From: Qaidamihabitans albus
GTDB lineage: Bacteria; Actinomycetota; Actinomycetes; Mycobacteriales; Pseudonocardiaceae
Length of the DNA: 64,000 nt
Assembly (NCBI RefSeq): GCF_016464705.1
Contig: NZ_JAEHOB010000001.1
Span: 434,001 to 498,000, forward strand
Reading direction: 5' to 3'
The notes beneath the pieces were generated by a model. It was not told where the DNA came from, ran no database searches, and worked only from the letters and a program-made list of their open reading frames with translations. Shown in pieces: positions 17,213 to 24,540 of the stretch (its first letter is position 1; each line of letters opens with the position of its first letter). Made by a program: the position numbers and the translations under genes.

Positions 17213-17989
17213 GTGGAGACCGTCCAGGTGTCGTCGGAGTTCGCCCGTGCGAGCCGGCTGTTCGTTCAGCGCTGGGGTGGCGCGTTCATGACGTCGGAGC
17301 AGCTGGCAGAGGTCGAGGGGGAGGTTGGGCTGGGCCAGCACTCGCTGTACTTCCGGGGCCGTGCGGCGGTGCTCGGTGACCTGTCGCCGGGTGTCGCGAC
17401 CGAGGTGTTCGGCATCTTCCCGCGCTGGATCTTCGACGTGGTGCTGCCGGCCGCCGTCGAGGCGATCAGCGCCACCGAGGCCGTCGCCGCCTATCAGGAG
17501 GCGTCCGCGCGCTGGGCGCGTGCGCGGCTGGCCGGGCTGGCGGAACCCGAGCGCCTCGCGGAGCTGCTGGTTCGGCTGGTCGAAGGGGCGGATGCGAGCG
17601 GCCTCGGGTTGTTCGCCGGATGGCGAGAGGCGGCGTGGCCCGCCGGTGCGGTCGAGCGGGTCGCGCACGGCTTGACCGTGCTGCGGGAGTACCGCGGCGG
17701 CGTGCATTTCGCGGCTCTGCGAGCGGTCGGGCTGACGGTGCCCGAAGCTGTGGTCGCCGATCCGGAGGGTGGGCGTGGCCGGCTCCTGCGGACGGCCTGG
17801 CAGCCGGAGGCGGCCGACGAGCTGATCGCGAGGGCCGAGGCCAGGCCGGGCCTGCGCGAGCGGTGGGCGGAGGCCGAGCGGCTGACCGACGAGCGGGCGG
17901 GCGAGCTGATCGAGGCGGTACTGAGCGAACCGGAGCGGGCCGAGTTGCTGGACCGGCTGCGCGCGCTCGACGCGGTCGCCAGGGCGTGA
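17213..17989 (+). CDS. SCO6745-family protein
   Basis: 258-residue soluble, mostly helical protein of the actinobacterial SCO6745 family (a helix-turn-helix-like fold of unknown function). The N-terminal ARASRLFVQRWGGAFM and the central FPRWIFDVVLPA and RGGVHFAALRAVGL segments match my recollection of that family. GTG at 17213 is preferred because GAGAGGGG lies just upstream; the ATG at 17186 would add nine residues. It stands alone between a terminator and the tRNA promoter. Confidence 0.7.
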   Translation: METVQVSSEFARASRLFVQRWGGAFMTSEQLAEVEGEVGLGQHSLYFRGRAAVLGDLSPGVATEVFGIFPRWIFDVVLPAAVEAISATEAVAAYQEASARWARARLAGLAEPERLAELLVRLVEGADASGLGLFAGWREAAWPAGAVERVAHGLTVLREYRGGVHFAALRAVGLTVPEAVVADPEGGRGRLLRTAWQPEAADELIARAEARPGLRERWAEAERLTDERAGELIEAVLSEPERAELLDRLRALDAVARA

Positions 17990-18038
17990 GCCGGGTTTGT
18001 GCTGGTAAGCCGACCGCGGTGGCGAAGGGGGACCCGTT

Positions 18039-18068
18039 TTGAAAGGGCTTGTGGCGGTGCCCTATGCT
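18039..18068 (+). promoter_or_regulatory. Sigma-70-type promoter for the tRNA-Glu/tRNA-Asp unit
   Basis: TTGAAA (18039-18044) and TATGCT (18063-18068) are separated by 18 bases. This lies about 60 bases before tRNA-Glu, in a place with no other gene start. Confidence 0.7.
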
Positions 18069-18129
18069 GGTAATCGCTCCCAGGGAGGACCTGGAGAGTG
18101 CGGTCGGTCGGTTCGCCGAAATCGGCCGG

Positions 18130-18202
18130 GCTCCCATCGTCCAGCGGCCTAGGACTCCGCCCTTTCAAGGCGGCAACGCGGGTTCGAATCCCGTTGGGAG
18201 TA
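18130..18202 (+). tRNA. tRNA-Glu (anticodon TTC)
   Basis: 73-base cloverleaf. Acceptor stem GCTCCCA with TGGGAGT (one G-U), anticodon loop CTTTCAA with TTC, T-arm with GGTTCGAATCC, discriminator A. No CCA encoded. Confidence 0.95.
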
Positions 18203-18215
18203 CGCAGTACAGCAA

Positions 18216-18292
18216 GGCCCTGTGGCGCAGTTGGTTAGCGCGTCGCCCTGTCACGGCGAAGGTCGCGGGTTCGAGTCCCGTCAGGGTCGCCA
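18216..18292 (+). tRNA. tRNA-Asp (anticodon GTC), CCA encoded
   Basis: Cloverleaf with acceptor stem GGCCCTG/CAGGGTC, anticodon loop CTGTCAC with GTC, T-loop TTCGAGT, discriminator G, then genomic CCA at 18290-18292. It lies 13 bases after tRNA-Glu in the same unit and 11 bases before a dispersed palindrome. Confidence 0.95.
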
Positions 18293-18303
18293 GATCTACC
18301 CCT

Positions 18304-18349
18304 CTCGTGAGTGCGTACACGAGTTAGAACACTGTTACGCACTCACGAG
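18304..18349. repeat. Dispersed 46-bp palindrome, copy 2
   Basis: Outer arms pair perfectly over 14 bases (18304-18317 with 18336-18349). The centre is AG; the right core half is degenerate (AACACT instead of AACTCG). It directly follows the tRNA pair and holds the stop of the facing pseudogene. Confidence 0.9.
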
Positions 18350-18810
18350 CGATCTCTCGGGCCGCCGGAGAGCGAGGCCTGTGTGCGTGCCTGGTGAACG
18401 GCGCCCACCTTCGATGCCACCATGCTGGCCTCCCCGACAAACCCGTTCGATTGCCTCCGCAACGCAGGTGCAGTGTCTCGGTTCGGGTCAGTGCCTTCGT
18501 CGTCAGCAGGCTGAAGGGCCTCTGGTAGGCGCCGGCTTCCGAGAAGAACCCGGCGCTCCCCTGGATACCACTGGGTGCGTCGAAGAAGCACGAGCCGCCG
18601 CCTTTCCTGTTCTGGCCCGCTGTTCCGGCTGCTTGAAGTACATATGACCCGGCTGGTAGTTCCAGCGAAAGCACGTCGACGGTCGTGTTGGCCGGTAGCC
18701 GTGCCCGGTAGTGACTGGCCGGTGCGCGGGGACTCGTGGGGAGTTCGGCAGACAGCTGGTTCATGGGTCACCGCAACGGCGGTGTCGCCAGTGATGGCGA
18801 AGAGTGTCAT
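18343..18810 (-). pseudogene. Frameshifted gene for a secreted or phage-like beta-sandwich protein
   Basis: Two overlapping minus-strand frames share one coherent protein. The N-terminus (MTLFAITGDTAVAV) and C-terminus (ASMVASKVGAVHQA) are in one frame. The middle (LPANTTVDVLSLELPAGSYVLQA through TETLHLRCGGN) is in another. At least two compensating frameshifts are needed. The LPAGSYVLQA and HLRC segments resemble small actinobacterial proteins of unknown function that I cannot name. Either a decayed gene or sequence errors. The stop codon is inside palindrome copy 2. Confidence 0.6.
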
Positions 18811-18823
18811 TGCGGTGCTCCGT

Positions 18824-19474
18824 TCAGGTGTTGGTTGCGGTGTTCAGGCGTGCGGCCAGTGACGCGACTTGCGCACCGGTCAGGTACGGCAGCGCGGCGG
18901 TGCGGCCGGTCAGCAGGAGCAGCAGCGCGGCGATGGGTCCCCGCACCTCCGGTCCGGCGCCGGCCGTCCAGTCGACGTCGGTGGCAACCAGCCGGAGCCC
19001 TGCGAGCTTGCGCCGCGCCCAGAACGGCCAGCCCTTCTGCCAGACCAGGTTGGCGCTGGCCGTGGCGGCGTCGAGTGGCATCTGGCGGGTGCGGCCGAGC
19101 GGGATCGCGATGTCCTGGCCGTGTACCAACACGTCCATCAGGAGGTTGCGGTAGTTCGTCAGCGCGGGCACTGTGCGGGACGCGGCGTGCCGCCGAAGCT
19201 CGGCGACGATCACGGCATTCGGCCGTTCGGCGTACCGGACCGAGACGTCGTGCACACACCGGTTGAAGCTGCCCCGGGCACGCACCATCTCGGCGAGCAT
19301 CCGCCAGGCACCGGGCGGCTGCGGCGTGAGCAGGAGATGCGCGGCGACGTCCTTGATCTGCCACCCCACGCACAGCGAGGGCAGTTCCCATTCTTCGTCG
19401 GTGAGGGTGGCGAGCAGGTCGGCGAGGCTGCGCCGTTCCTGCTCGATCACTCGCCAGCTGTGGTCGGGCTCCAT
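18824..19474 (-). CDS. Maleylpyruvate isomerase family (mycothiol-dependent DinB-like) protein
   Basis: 216-residue protein of the MDMPI/DinB-like four-helix fold. The family N-terminal pattern is WRVIEQERRSLADLLATL, then EEWELPSLCVGWQIKDVAAHLL, with the metal-binding His in the last segment. Two later His-containing stretches (NRCVHDVSVRY and VLVHGQDIAIPLG) would complete the site. Such proteins use mycothiol as cofactor for isomerase or transferase reactions; substrate unknown. ATG 19474 follows GGAGG. A second member lies at 25.8 kb. Confidence 0.8.
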   Translation of the reverse strand: MEPDHSWRVIEQERRSLADLLATLTDEEWELPSLCVGWQIKDVAAHLLLTPQPPGAWRMLAEMVRARGSFNRCVHDVSVRYAERPNAVIVAELRRHAASRTVPALTNYRNLLMDVLVHGQDIAIPLGRTRQMPLDAATASANLVWQKGWPFWARRKLAGLRLVATDVDWTAGAGPEVRGPIAALLLLLTGRTAALPYLTGAQVASLAARLNTATNT

Positions 19475-19560
19475 TCTTGCCTCCGTCGGTGGAATCTGAG
19501 CTCGCCGGTGATCGTGCGCTTTGAGCTCGAAAAGTGACGCTCGCGTGCGAGCACACCGCG

Positions 19561-19677
19561 TCAGCGGTACCCGCGGGTGGTGCACCACCTCGCGACCTGC
19601 AGGAGCCATCGCGACGTCACCCACGCGAACGGGCAAGCGGGATCGAAATACACATCGACCTGGGTCTGCTTGGCCAC
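19561..19677 (-). pseudogene. N-terminal remnant of a mycothiol-dependent nitroreductase (Rv2466c/DsbA-like)
   Basis: A GTG with a GGGAGG site opens 38 codons whose product (VDVYFDPACPFAWVTSRWLL) matches the N-terminus of Rv2466c-type DsbA-fold nitroreductases, including the CPFAW active-site region. It stops at a TGA and the rest of the gene (about 170 residues expected) is absent. Start, ribosome site and divergent operator region are intact, so truncation looks recent. Confidence 0.6.
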
Positions 19678-19697
19678 GTCCCGGCCTCCCACTACAC

Positions 19698-19749
19698 TTA
19701 GTCAGTGCATCTGACCAAATACGGCACTTTAGTCAGGCATACTGACTAA
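19698..19749. promoter_or_regulatory. Two MarR-type palindromic operators
   Basis: Two 21-bp palindromes. At 19698-19718: TTAGTCAG, 5 bases, CTGACCAA. At 19729-19749: TTAGTCAG, 5 bases, CTGACTAA (perfect). Centres are 31 bp apart, about three helical turns, placing both on one face of the DNA between the marR gene and the divergent truncated gene. Confidence 0.8.
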
Positions 19750-19766
19750 AGTCAAGGAGTTCCTGC

Positions 19767-20198
19767 ATGGCTGACGAGCCGAACACCGGGCTGTTGCTCT
19801 ACATCCCCTACCGATGGCTGGAGAACCGCGTGTTCGCCGCGATGACCGAGGCGGGGTACGACATCACAACCGCCCAGATGAAGCTCATGCAGCGCGTCGG
19901 CCCCGAGGGCACCCGGTTGACCGACCTGGCCGAGCAAGCCCAGGTCACCAAGCAGACCGGCGGCTTCCTGGTGGACCAGCTCGAAAAGGGCGGCTGGGTC
20001 GAACGCGTCCCGGACCCCACCGACAAGCGCGCGCGGCTGGTGTGCCTCTCTGACAAGGCCAAAGAGGCGATCCCCGTTGCCGAAGCCGCCGTCGCCCAGG
20101 CCGAGGCCGAGTGGCAAGCCCACCTCGGTAAACAGGGAATGGCACAGCTACGACACGCCCTCACCCGGCTCCGCGAGATCACCGACCCCTACGCCTGA
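19767..20198 (+). CDS. MarR-family transcriptional regulator
   Basis: 143-residue winged-helix repressor. The recognition region (LTDLAEQAQVTKQTGGFLVDQLEKGGWVERVPDPTDKRARLV) contains the typical wing with the DxRA-like PDPTDKRAR motif. ATG 19767 follows AAGGAG. Two identical-type palindromes upstream indicate autoregulation and control of the divergent gene, of which only a remnant is left. Ligand unknown; association with a mycothiol-dependent nitroreductase remnant suggests a redox or electrophile response. Confidence 0.9.
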   Translation: MADEPNTGLLLYIPYRWLENRVFAAMTEAGYDITTAQMKLMQRVGPEGTRLTDLAEQAQVTKQTGGFLVDQLEKGGWVERVPDPTDKRARLVCLSDKAKEAIPVAEAAVAQAEAEWQAHLGKQGMAQLRHALTRLREITDPYA

Positions 20199-20451
20199 GC
20201 CCGCTCCAGCGCGGGGCGACATATCTGTCCGAAGAACGGTTGAGGTTCGGGTCTTGGCCGATGACTTCGGGGCAGGCGAGGTAGGCGAGGACCCATTCCA
20301 GCCGGGTGCAGCGTCGTTGCGCATGGGGAGCGGATGCCCGCCTGAGCGACCGGTGCCCCTTGGGTGCATTCAGGGCGTTGCCGCCAGATGGCCGGTCGAG
20401 GGGGGCCTGCGCGTCCATCGCTCCAGTTCCGATACACTTCGACGCGTACCT
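20199..20451. other. Region without a recognisable gene before tRNA-Phe
   Basis: A minus-strand stretch near 20215-20320 reads as protein-like (LEWVLAYLACPEVIGQDPNL) but has no proper start or family I know. It may be the decayed end of a lost gene. A TACACT box at about 20433 may be the tRNA promoter -10. Confidence 0.4.
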
Positions 20452-20525
20452 GGCCAGGTAGCTCAGTTGGTACGAGCGTCCGCCTGAAAAGCGGAAGGTC
20501 GCCGGTTCGACCCCGGCCCTGGCCA
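20452..20525 (+). tRNA. tRNA-Phe (anticodon GAA)
   Basis: 74-base cloverleaf with perfect acceptor stem GGCCAGG/CCTGGCC, anticodon loop CTGAAAA with GAA, T-loop TTCGACC, discriminator A. No CCA encoded. A terminator follows 18 bases later. Confidence 0.95.
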
Positions 20526-20543
20526 CACCGATGACCTGCGAGT

Positions 20544-20580
20544 ACGGCCCGCCTCCCCTCAGAGGCGGGCCGTTCTTGTG
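20544..20580 (+). terminator. Intrinsic terminator of tRNA-Phe
   Basis: A 12-bp perfect stem (20544-20555 with 20562-20573) with a 6-base loop, followed by TTCTTGTG. Confidence 0.85.
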
Positions 20581-21189
20581 GAGCAGGGACTCATTTGATC
20601 TGTACAAGCTGTTCTCGTCTGGTGGTGAGTCAGCGGCTTGGGTGGCTTCCAGGGGCGTAGCTCCCATCCATTGGGCCACACGTGTTCGTAATCCAGCGGC
20701 GCAGTCGCCCCCAGTGGCAACTTCGATCGCCTCGTGCAGGGTGGTTCGTTGAAGGTCGTTCTCCTGAAAACGGTCCCCTCGTTGGCAGTTACCGAATCGA
20801 GGGCAGCAACGCCGTTGCACGTCACTTGGTGGGCAGATTGATTGAACATTGCTTCCGTCGGGATGGGAGCAGGCATACGTAGGTACGCGCACCACACATT
20901 GACGATGGGGCCGCGTTGGTCCGGATGTTCCTGGCCGAGACGTTTGAGCGCGCACGGCAAGTAGCAGGGTAAACGCAGCCCCAGCCCCGCCTGCGGCCAA
21001 TAGCCCGGTACGTATGGCATCGGTCTGCGCCCGATGCCACCTCGACCGCAGCACCCTGCGCGCCCGTCGGCCATGACCACCAGCTCACCGCAGCCCCAGC
21101 CATGAGTGCTACAGCTGAATATGCCGCAACGAGCCGTTCAGCTGGTCGACGACGTCCCGCCGGATGTCCTCAGTCACGATCGAAGGCGA
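20581..21189. other. About 600 bases with no gene, downstream of tRNA-Phe
   Basis: No frame on either strand has family-like content or consistent codon use, and base composition is more mixed than in neighbouring genes. This may be the worn remains of inserted DNA. No copy of the tRNA 3' end was seen that would mark an attachment site. Confidence 0.45.
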
Positions 21190-21579
21190 CTAGACAACCC
21201 GGGAGGCCACGCGCTCGTCGATGCGCAGGCAGTTCCCGAAGGGATCGAGCAACGTGAGACATGCTCCGCCGTCGTTGCCTGGGCTCTCACCCATCCCGGG
21301 ATTGAGGTATGGGTAGTCCTTCGCTTGCAACTCAGCATGCAGCTCGCGAACGCCGGTCGCCGCCACGTAGACGGTGTGCCCGGGCGAGCCGTCCCCATGG
21401 TGTTCGGATAGGTGCAGCACGAGCGAACCGCGGGAGACCTGCATATAGAGCGGAGCTCGCTCGCTGAATCGATGCTCCCAGTCCACATCGCAGCCCAGAA
21501 ACCCGACGTAGAAGTCTCGGGCCCGGGCCTCATCGAAGATCCGCAGGATGGGGACGACACGCTGGACCGTGAGAGCCAT
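21190..21579 (-). CDS. Glyoxalase/bleomycin-resistance (VOC) superfamily protein
   Basis: 129-residue protein with paired beta-alpha-beta-beta-beta modules. The N-terminal VVPILRIFDEARARDFYVGFLGCDVDWEHRF and C-terminal LTLLDPFGNCLRI segments are typical of the glyoxalase-like or bleomycin-resistance groups; the final DPFGN region supplies a metal or ligand residue. Start at the ATG at 21579 is chosen because similarity begins there, though no clear ribosome site is seen. Could be a resistance protein or a small-molecule isomerase; substrate unknown. Confidence 0.8.
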   Translation of the reverse strand: MALTVQRVVPILRIFDEARARDFYVGFLGCDVDWEHRFSERAPLYMQVSRGSLVLHLSEHHGDGSPGHTVYVAATGVRELHAELQAKDYPYLNPGMGESPGNDGGACLTLLDPFGNCLRIDERVASRVV

Positions 21580-21749
21580 GACCAGATCGTAGCTTCCCGC
21601 CCGAAGGCGGCTGGGCGCTCTGCACGCCCTGAGCTGCTGTTCAGGGCAGCGTCGGCGCGTCATAGATTTCTCGGTGCGGGGTGTCGCATTCGACAGCTTC
21701 CGTTCGACGCACTGACGACAGCACTTCAGACCCCCAAGGAGCAGACCCA

Positions 21750-22325
21750 ATGCGCACCCTGATCGCCACCGCGTTCATCTCGCTCGACGGCGTCGTCGAG
21801 GCGCCCGGCGGGGAAGCGGGCTACCGCAACTCGGGCTGGACGTTCAAGGACATCGAGTTCGACGAGGCCGCCTACGAGATCAAGGGCCGCGAGCAGGCCG
21901 AGGCCGCCGCCATGATGATGGGCCGGGTGAGCTACCAGGCGTTCTCGCCGGTGTGGCCGGACATGACCGAGGAGTTCCCCGGCTACAACGCGATGCCGAA
22001 GTACGTCGTGTCGAGCACCCTGCGGGAGACGGACCTCGTGTCCAACTGGGGCGAGATCAACATCCTCCGCTCACTGGACGACGTCGCCGCACTCAAGGAG
22101 ACCGAGGGCGGGCCGATCATCATCCACGGCAGCGCCACCCTGAACCGCAACCTCTCCGATGCCCGCCTGATCGACCGCTACCACCTGCTGGTCTTTCCGC
22201 TCCTGCTCGGCGCGGGCAAGCGGCTGTTCAGCGACGCCGACAAGGACAAGCAGAACCTCAAGCTCATCGAGAGCGAGTCCTACGGCAACGGAATCCAGAA
22301 GCTGGTCTACGACGTCGTCCGCTGA
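21750..22325 (+). CDS. Dihydrofolate reductase family protein (RibD C-terminal type)
   Basis: 191-residue NADPH-type reductase fold of the RibD_C family. It has the opening TAFISLDGVVEAPGG, the MMMGRVSYQ segment and the GSATLNRNL and PLLLGAGKRLF motifs. Bacterial paralogues of this size are usually accessory proteins of unknown substrate, not true folate enzymes. ATG 21750 has AAGGAGCAG upstream. A perfect hairpin terminates it. Confidence 0.85.
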   Translation: MRTLIATAFISLDGVVEAPGGEAGYRNSGWTFKDIEFDEAAYEIKGREQAEAAAMMMGRVSYQAFSPVWPDMTEEFPGYNAMPKYVVSSTLRETDLVSNWGEINILRSLDDVAALKETEGGPIIIHGSATLNRNLSDARLIDRYHLLVFPLLLGAGKRLFSDADKDKQNLKLIESESYGNGIQKLVYDVVR

Positions 22326-22330
22326 TCAGC

Positions 22331-22370
22331 CCTGCCGTGGTCGGCCCTGTTCAGGGACGACCACGGCAGG
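22331..22370 (+). terminator. Perfect 13-bp terminator hairpin
   Basis: Arms 22331-22343 and 22358-22370 pair perfectly around a 14-base loop that itself contains CCCTG/CAGGG. It starts 6 bases after the preceding stop. Confidence 0.8.
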
Positions 22371-22397
22371 CAGGGGTCACCCGCCGCTTGCCAAGGC

Positions 22398-22414
22398 ATA
22401 TCGACTATCGATAT
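22398..22414. promoter_or_regulatory. Palindromic operator upstream of the DUF2975-Xre pair
   Basis: ATATCGA, 3 bases, TCGATAT: perfect 7-bp arms, 33 bases before the GTG start, followed directly by an AT-rich TATATT box. A likely binding site, perhaps for the downstream Xre protein. Confidence 0.6.
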
Positions 22415-22446
22415 ATTCCCATCGTAACTCGATCGAAGGAGGCCCG

Positions 22447-22941
22447 GTGGGAAAGCTGACCGTCCTGGCGTTGCGCATCGTGCTCGCGACGGTGCTCGCC
22501 GGCACGCTGTACGTGCAGGCGGTGATGGTGCCCCTGCTGGACATCGACCTGCAGGAGGCCGGTGCCGACCTGGCCACCGTGCGCGTCCCGATCGCCACCA
22601 TCATCGTTCTGGGCATCGTGACCATCCAGGTGACGCTGGTCTGCGTGTGGCGGCTGCTGACCATGGTTCGCCGGGGCACGGTGTTCTCCCATGCCGCCTT
22701 CAAGTACGTGCACATCGTGATCGGCGCGGCCGCCGCGGCCTCCCTGCTCACGTTCGGGCTCGCCGTCACCCTCGCCCCGACCGCCGTCCCGCCGGGCTTC
22801 GTCCTCCTGATCTGCGGGGCGGCCGTGATGGTCGCCGGAATCGCGCTGCTCGTCCTCGTGCTGCGGATGCTGCTCGCCCAGGCCGTCGCCCGCGACGCCG
22901 ACGCGCACCACCTGCAGGCCGAGCTCGACGAGGTGATCTGA
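22447..22941 (+). CDS. DUF2975 membrane protein
   Basis: 164-residue protein with four predicted transmembrane helices (about 5-25, 50-75, 95-118 and 122-145) and short polar loops, the DUF2975 layout. This family is usually paired with a small Cro/C1-type regulator, as here. GTG 22447 follows GGAGGCCCG. The stop overlaps the next start (TGATG). Role unknown. Confidence 0.85.
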   Translation: MGKLTVLALRIVLATVLAGTLYVQAVMVPLLDIDLQEAGADLATVRVPIATIIVLGIVTIQVTLVCVWRLLTMVRRGTVFSHAAFKYVHIVIGAAAAASLLTFGLAVTLAPTAVPPGFVLLICGAAVMVAGIALLVLVLRMLLAQAVARDADAHHLQAELDEVI

Positions 22942-23204
22942 TGCCGATCGTCGTCGACATCGACGTGATGCTGGCCAAGCGCAAGATGTCCGTTGGGGCG
23001 CTGGCGGAACGCGTCGGGATCACGCCCGCCAACCTGGCGGTGCTCAAGAACGGTCGCGCCAAGGCCGTGCGCTTCACGACGCTCGCCGCGCTGTGCGAGG
23101 TGCTCGACTGCCAGCCCGGTGACCTGCTGCGCTGGGAGCCCGACGGTCAGGCGAGCGGGGTGACGTCGGACAGCGGCGATGCCCGATCGCGACGCCTCCC
23201 ATAA
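22941..23204 (+). CDS. Small Xre-family (Cro/C1, YozG-like) regulator
   Basis: 87-residue helix-turn-helix protein: the core VDIDVMLAKRKMSVGALAERVGITPANLAVLKNGRAKAVRFTTLAALCEVL is the compact YozG-type domain that partners DUF2975 proteins. Translation is coupled to the membrane protein by TGATG. Probably autoregulates through the ATATCGA palindrome upstream (inference). The C-terminal 20 residues are low-complexity. Confidence 0.85.
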   Translation: MPIVVDIDVMLAKRKMSVGALAERVGITPANLAVLKNGRAKAVRFTTLAALCEVLDCQPGDLLRWEPDGQASGVTSDSGDARSRRLP

Positions 23205-23214
23205 AACTCAGATT

Positions 23215-23251
23215 GTGATATCCATCACTTGCTTTGCACATTGATCATCAA
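23215..23251. promoter_or_regulatory. AT-rich control region with two small palindromes
   Basis: GTGAT, 4 bases, ATCAC (23215-23228) and TTGAT, 1 base, ATCAA (23241-23251) lie in an unusually AT-rich stretch just before the DUF6194 gene. Probably promoter and operator. Confidence 0.4.
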
Positions 23252-23271
23252 TAAAGTGCTCTATTGGGTCA

Positions 23272-23700
23272 ATGGATATTGATCAGATTGGCCAGGAACT
23301 CGGTTCACACTCCGGTACGCGCCTCGTCGAGGCGAACGGCGACACCTTCGCGATCTACGACCCCCGCGGTGATCTTCCGCCGGAGCGCCAGATGCCCTGG
23401 GCAACCATCGTCACCTCCGACGCCTACGACTCGGCCTCCGATCTCGACCGGCCCGGCGTGTTCCGGCTGAATCTCGCGCTGCCGAAGGCTCGATTCCGGG
23501 AACTGGTCGATCCCGCCGTCGAGTACGACGCCACCTCTCTCGACGTCCTGTTGCCACACCCGGTCTATGCCGGACAACACTGGATCTGTGTCCTCAACCC
23601 GCAACAGAGCTGGCCGGTCGCCCGCGAGTTGTTGCGCGAGGCGGCCGCATTCGCCGTGCGCAAGTACGACAACGCGGAGCAGCGCCGCGCCCGCCGGTGA
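23272..23700 (+). CDS. DUF6194 family protein
   Basis: 142-residue actinobacterial protein. The segments GDTFAIYDP, PWATIVTSDAYDSASDLDRPGVFRLNL and the C-terminal HWICVLNP match the DUF6194 family, whose function is unknown. Short AT-rich upstream region with little room for a ribosome site, so the transcript may be nearly leaderless. It ends 9 bases before a convergent gene. Confidence 0.75.
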   Translation: MDIDQIGQELGSHSGTRLVEANGDTFAIYDPRGDLPPERQMPWATIVTSDAYDSASDLDRPGVFRLNLALPKARFRELVDPAVEYDATSLDVLLPHPVYAGQHWICVLNPQQSWPVARELLREAAAFAVRKYDNAEQRRARR

Positions 23701-23709
23701 ACCCCCGGC

Positions 23710-24453
23710 TCAGCCGACCGGGACGGGATGTTCGAGCCAGACGTTGGGTTCCACGTAGACAGCCATGTCCTGCTCGATCGAGGCGAGCACGGGCGCCAGG
23801 CCGCCGTCGACGACGTTCGCTCCGGGGTGCAGCGGTGCGCCCGTCCAGTGTTCCCATTGCTTCAGCGTGCCGGTGATGGTCATCGCGAACGGTGCCACCT
23901 TGACGAACCGTGCTCCGAGCCGTTCGTGCGTTCGCAGCCACGGATCGTCGGACAGGCCATCGGGGCGGCGCTGGTCGAGATAGGCGCGCATCGACAGATG
24001 CGGGAAACGCTGCTTGCCGGCCGGGCGCACCGGTACCACCAGACGCTGCAACGCATGCGTTCGTGCGCCGTCTCGCAGGGCGGAAAGCGCCTGTGCCGCG
24101 ACACCTCGTCCGCGATGGCCGGCATCCACCTGCACGTCCAGGGCGGCCAGCGCGGTCGGGCGACGTTCGTCGAGTGCGTCCTCCACCGCCCAGAGGATGA
24201 CTCCGTCCCACCCGTGGTCCGGGAGCTCTGTCCGGTCATCGGCCGGGAAGGTCAACGGCACGCCGACCGCCCGGGCCACGGGGAGGCCCCGGTCGAGCAC
24301 GACGAGGAAGTACTCGGGCCAGCGAACCGCCAGCCGGCTCGCTCTGGTCAGGCCGGCGACCTGGTCGTGCCGCATGAACTCGGCACCGACACCACCCAGT
24401 CCGAGTGCGGCGTCAAGAAGATCCGGCCGCGTCGCCAGGCTCTCGATGATCAC
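23710..24453 (-). CDS. GNAT-family acetyltransferase
   Basis: 247-residue protein with an acetyl-CoA-binding core: LAALDVQVDAGHRGRGVAAQALSALRD contains the GNAT A motif (RGRGVA) near residue 120. Flanking regions resemble actinobacterial N-acetyltransferase-like proteins of unknown substrate. GTG 24453 follows GGGAG. Single-gene unit convergent with the DUF6194 gene. Confidence 0.75.
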   Translation of the reverse strand: MIIESLATRPDLLDAALGLGGVGAEFMRHDQVAGLTRASRLAVRWPEYFLVVLDRGLPVARAVGVPLTFPADDRTELPDHGWDGVILWAVEDALDERRPTALAALDVQVDAGHRGRGVAAQALSALRDGARTHALQRLVVPVRPAGKQRFPHLSMRAYLDQRRPDGLSDDPWLRTHERLGARFVKVAPFAMTITGTLKQWEHWTGAPLHPGANVVDGGLAPVLASIEQDMAVYVEPNVWLEHPVPVG

Positions 24454-24540
24454 GGCTGCTCCCTTGCGATTTGCTGTCAGGTCGGGAAGCTGCCTCTCTG
24501 CTGGACTTCGTGGCAGCGGTCCGGATGCCAAGCTGTACCC

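Noticed and set aside
20179-21054. Long minus-strand frame containing GVEPATFRFSGGRSYQLSYLA
   Set aside because: That peptide is the antisense translation of the tRNA-Phe gene, a well-known false protein; no other part looks real.
23728-24540. Upstream part of the 537-residue plus-strand frame before the membrane protein
   Set aside because: This part is antisense to the GNAT gene; the real start with membrane helices is the GTG at 24541.
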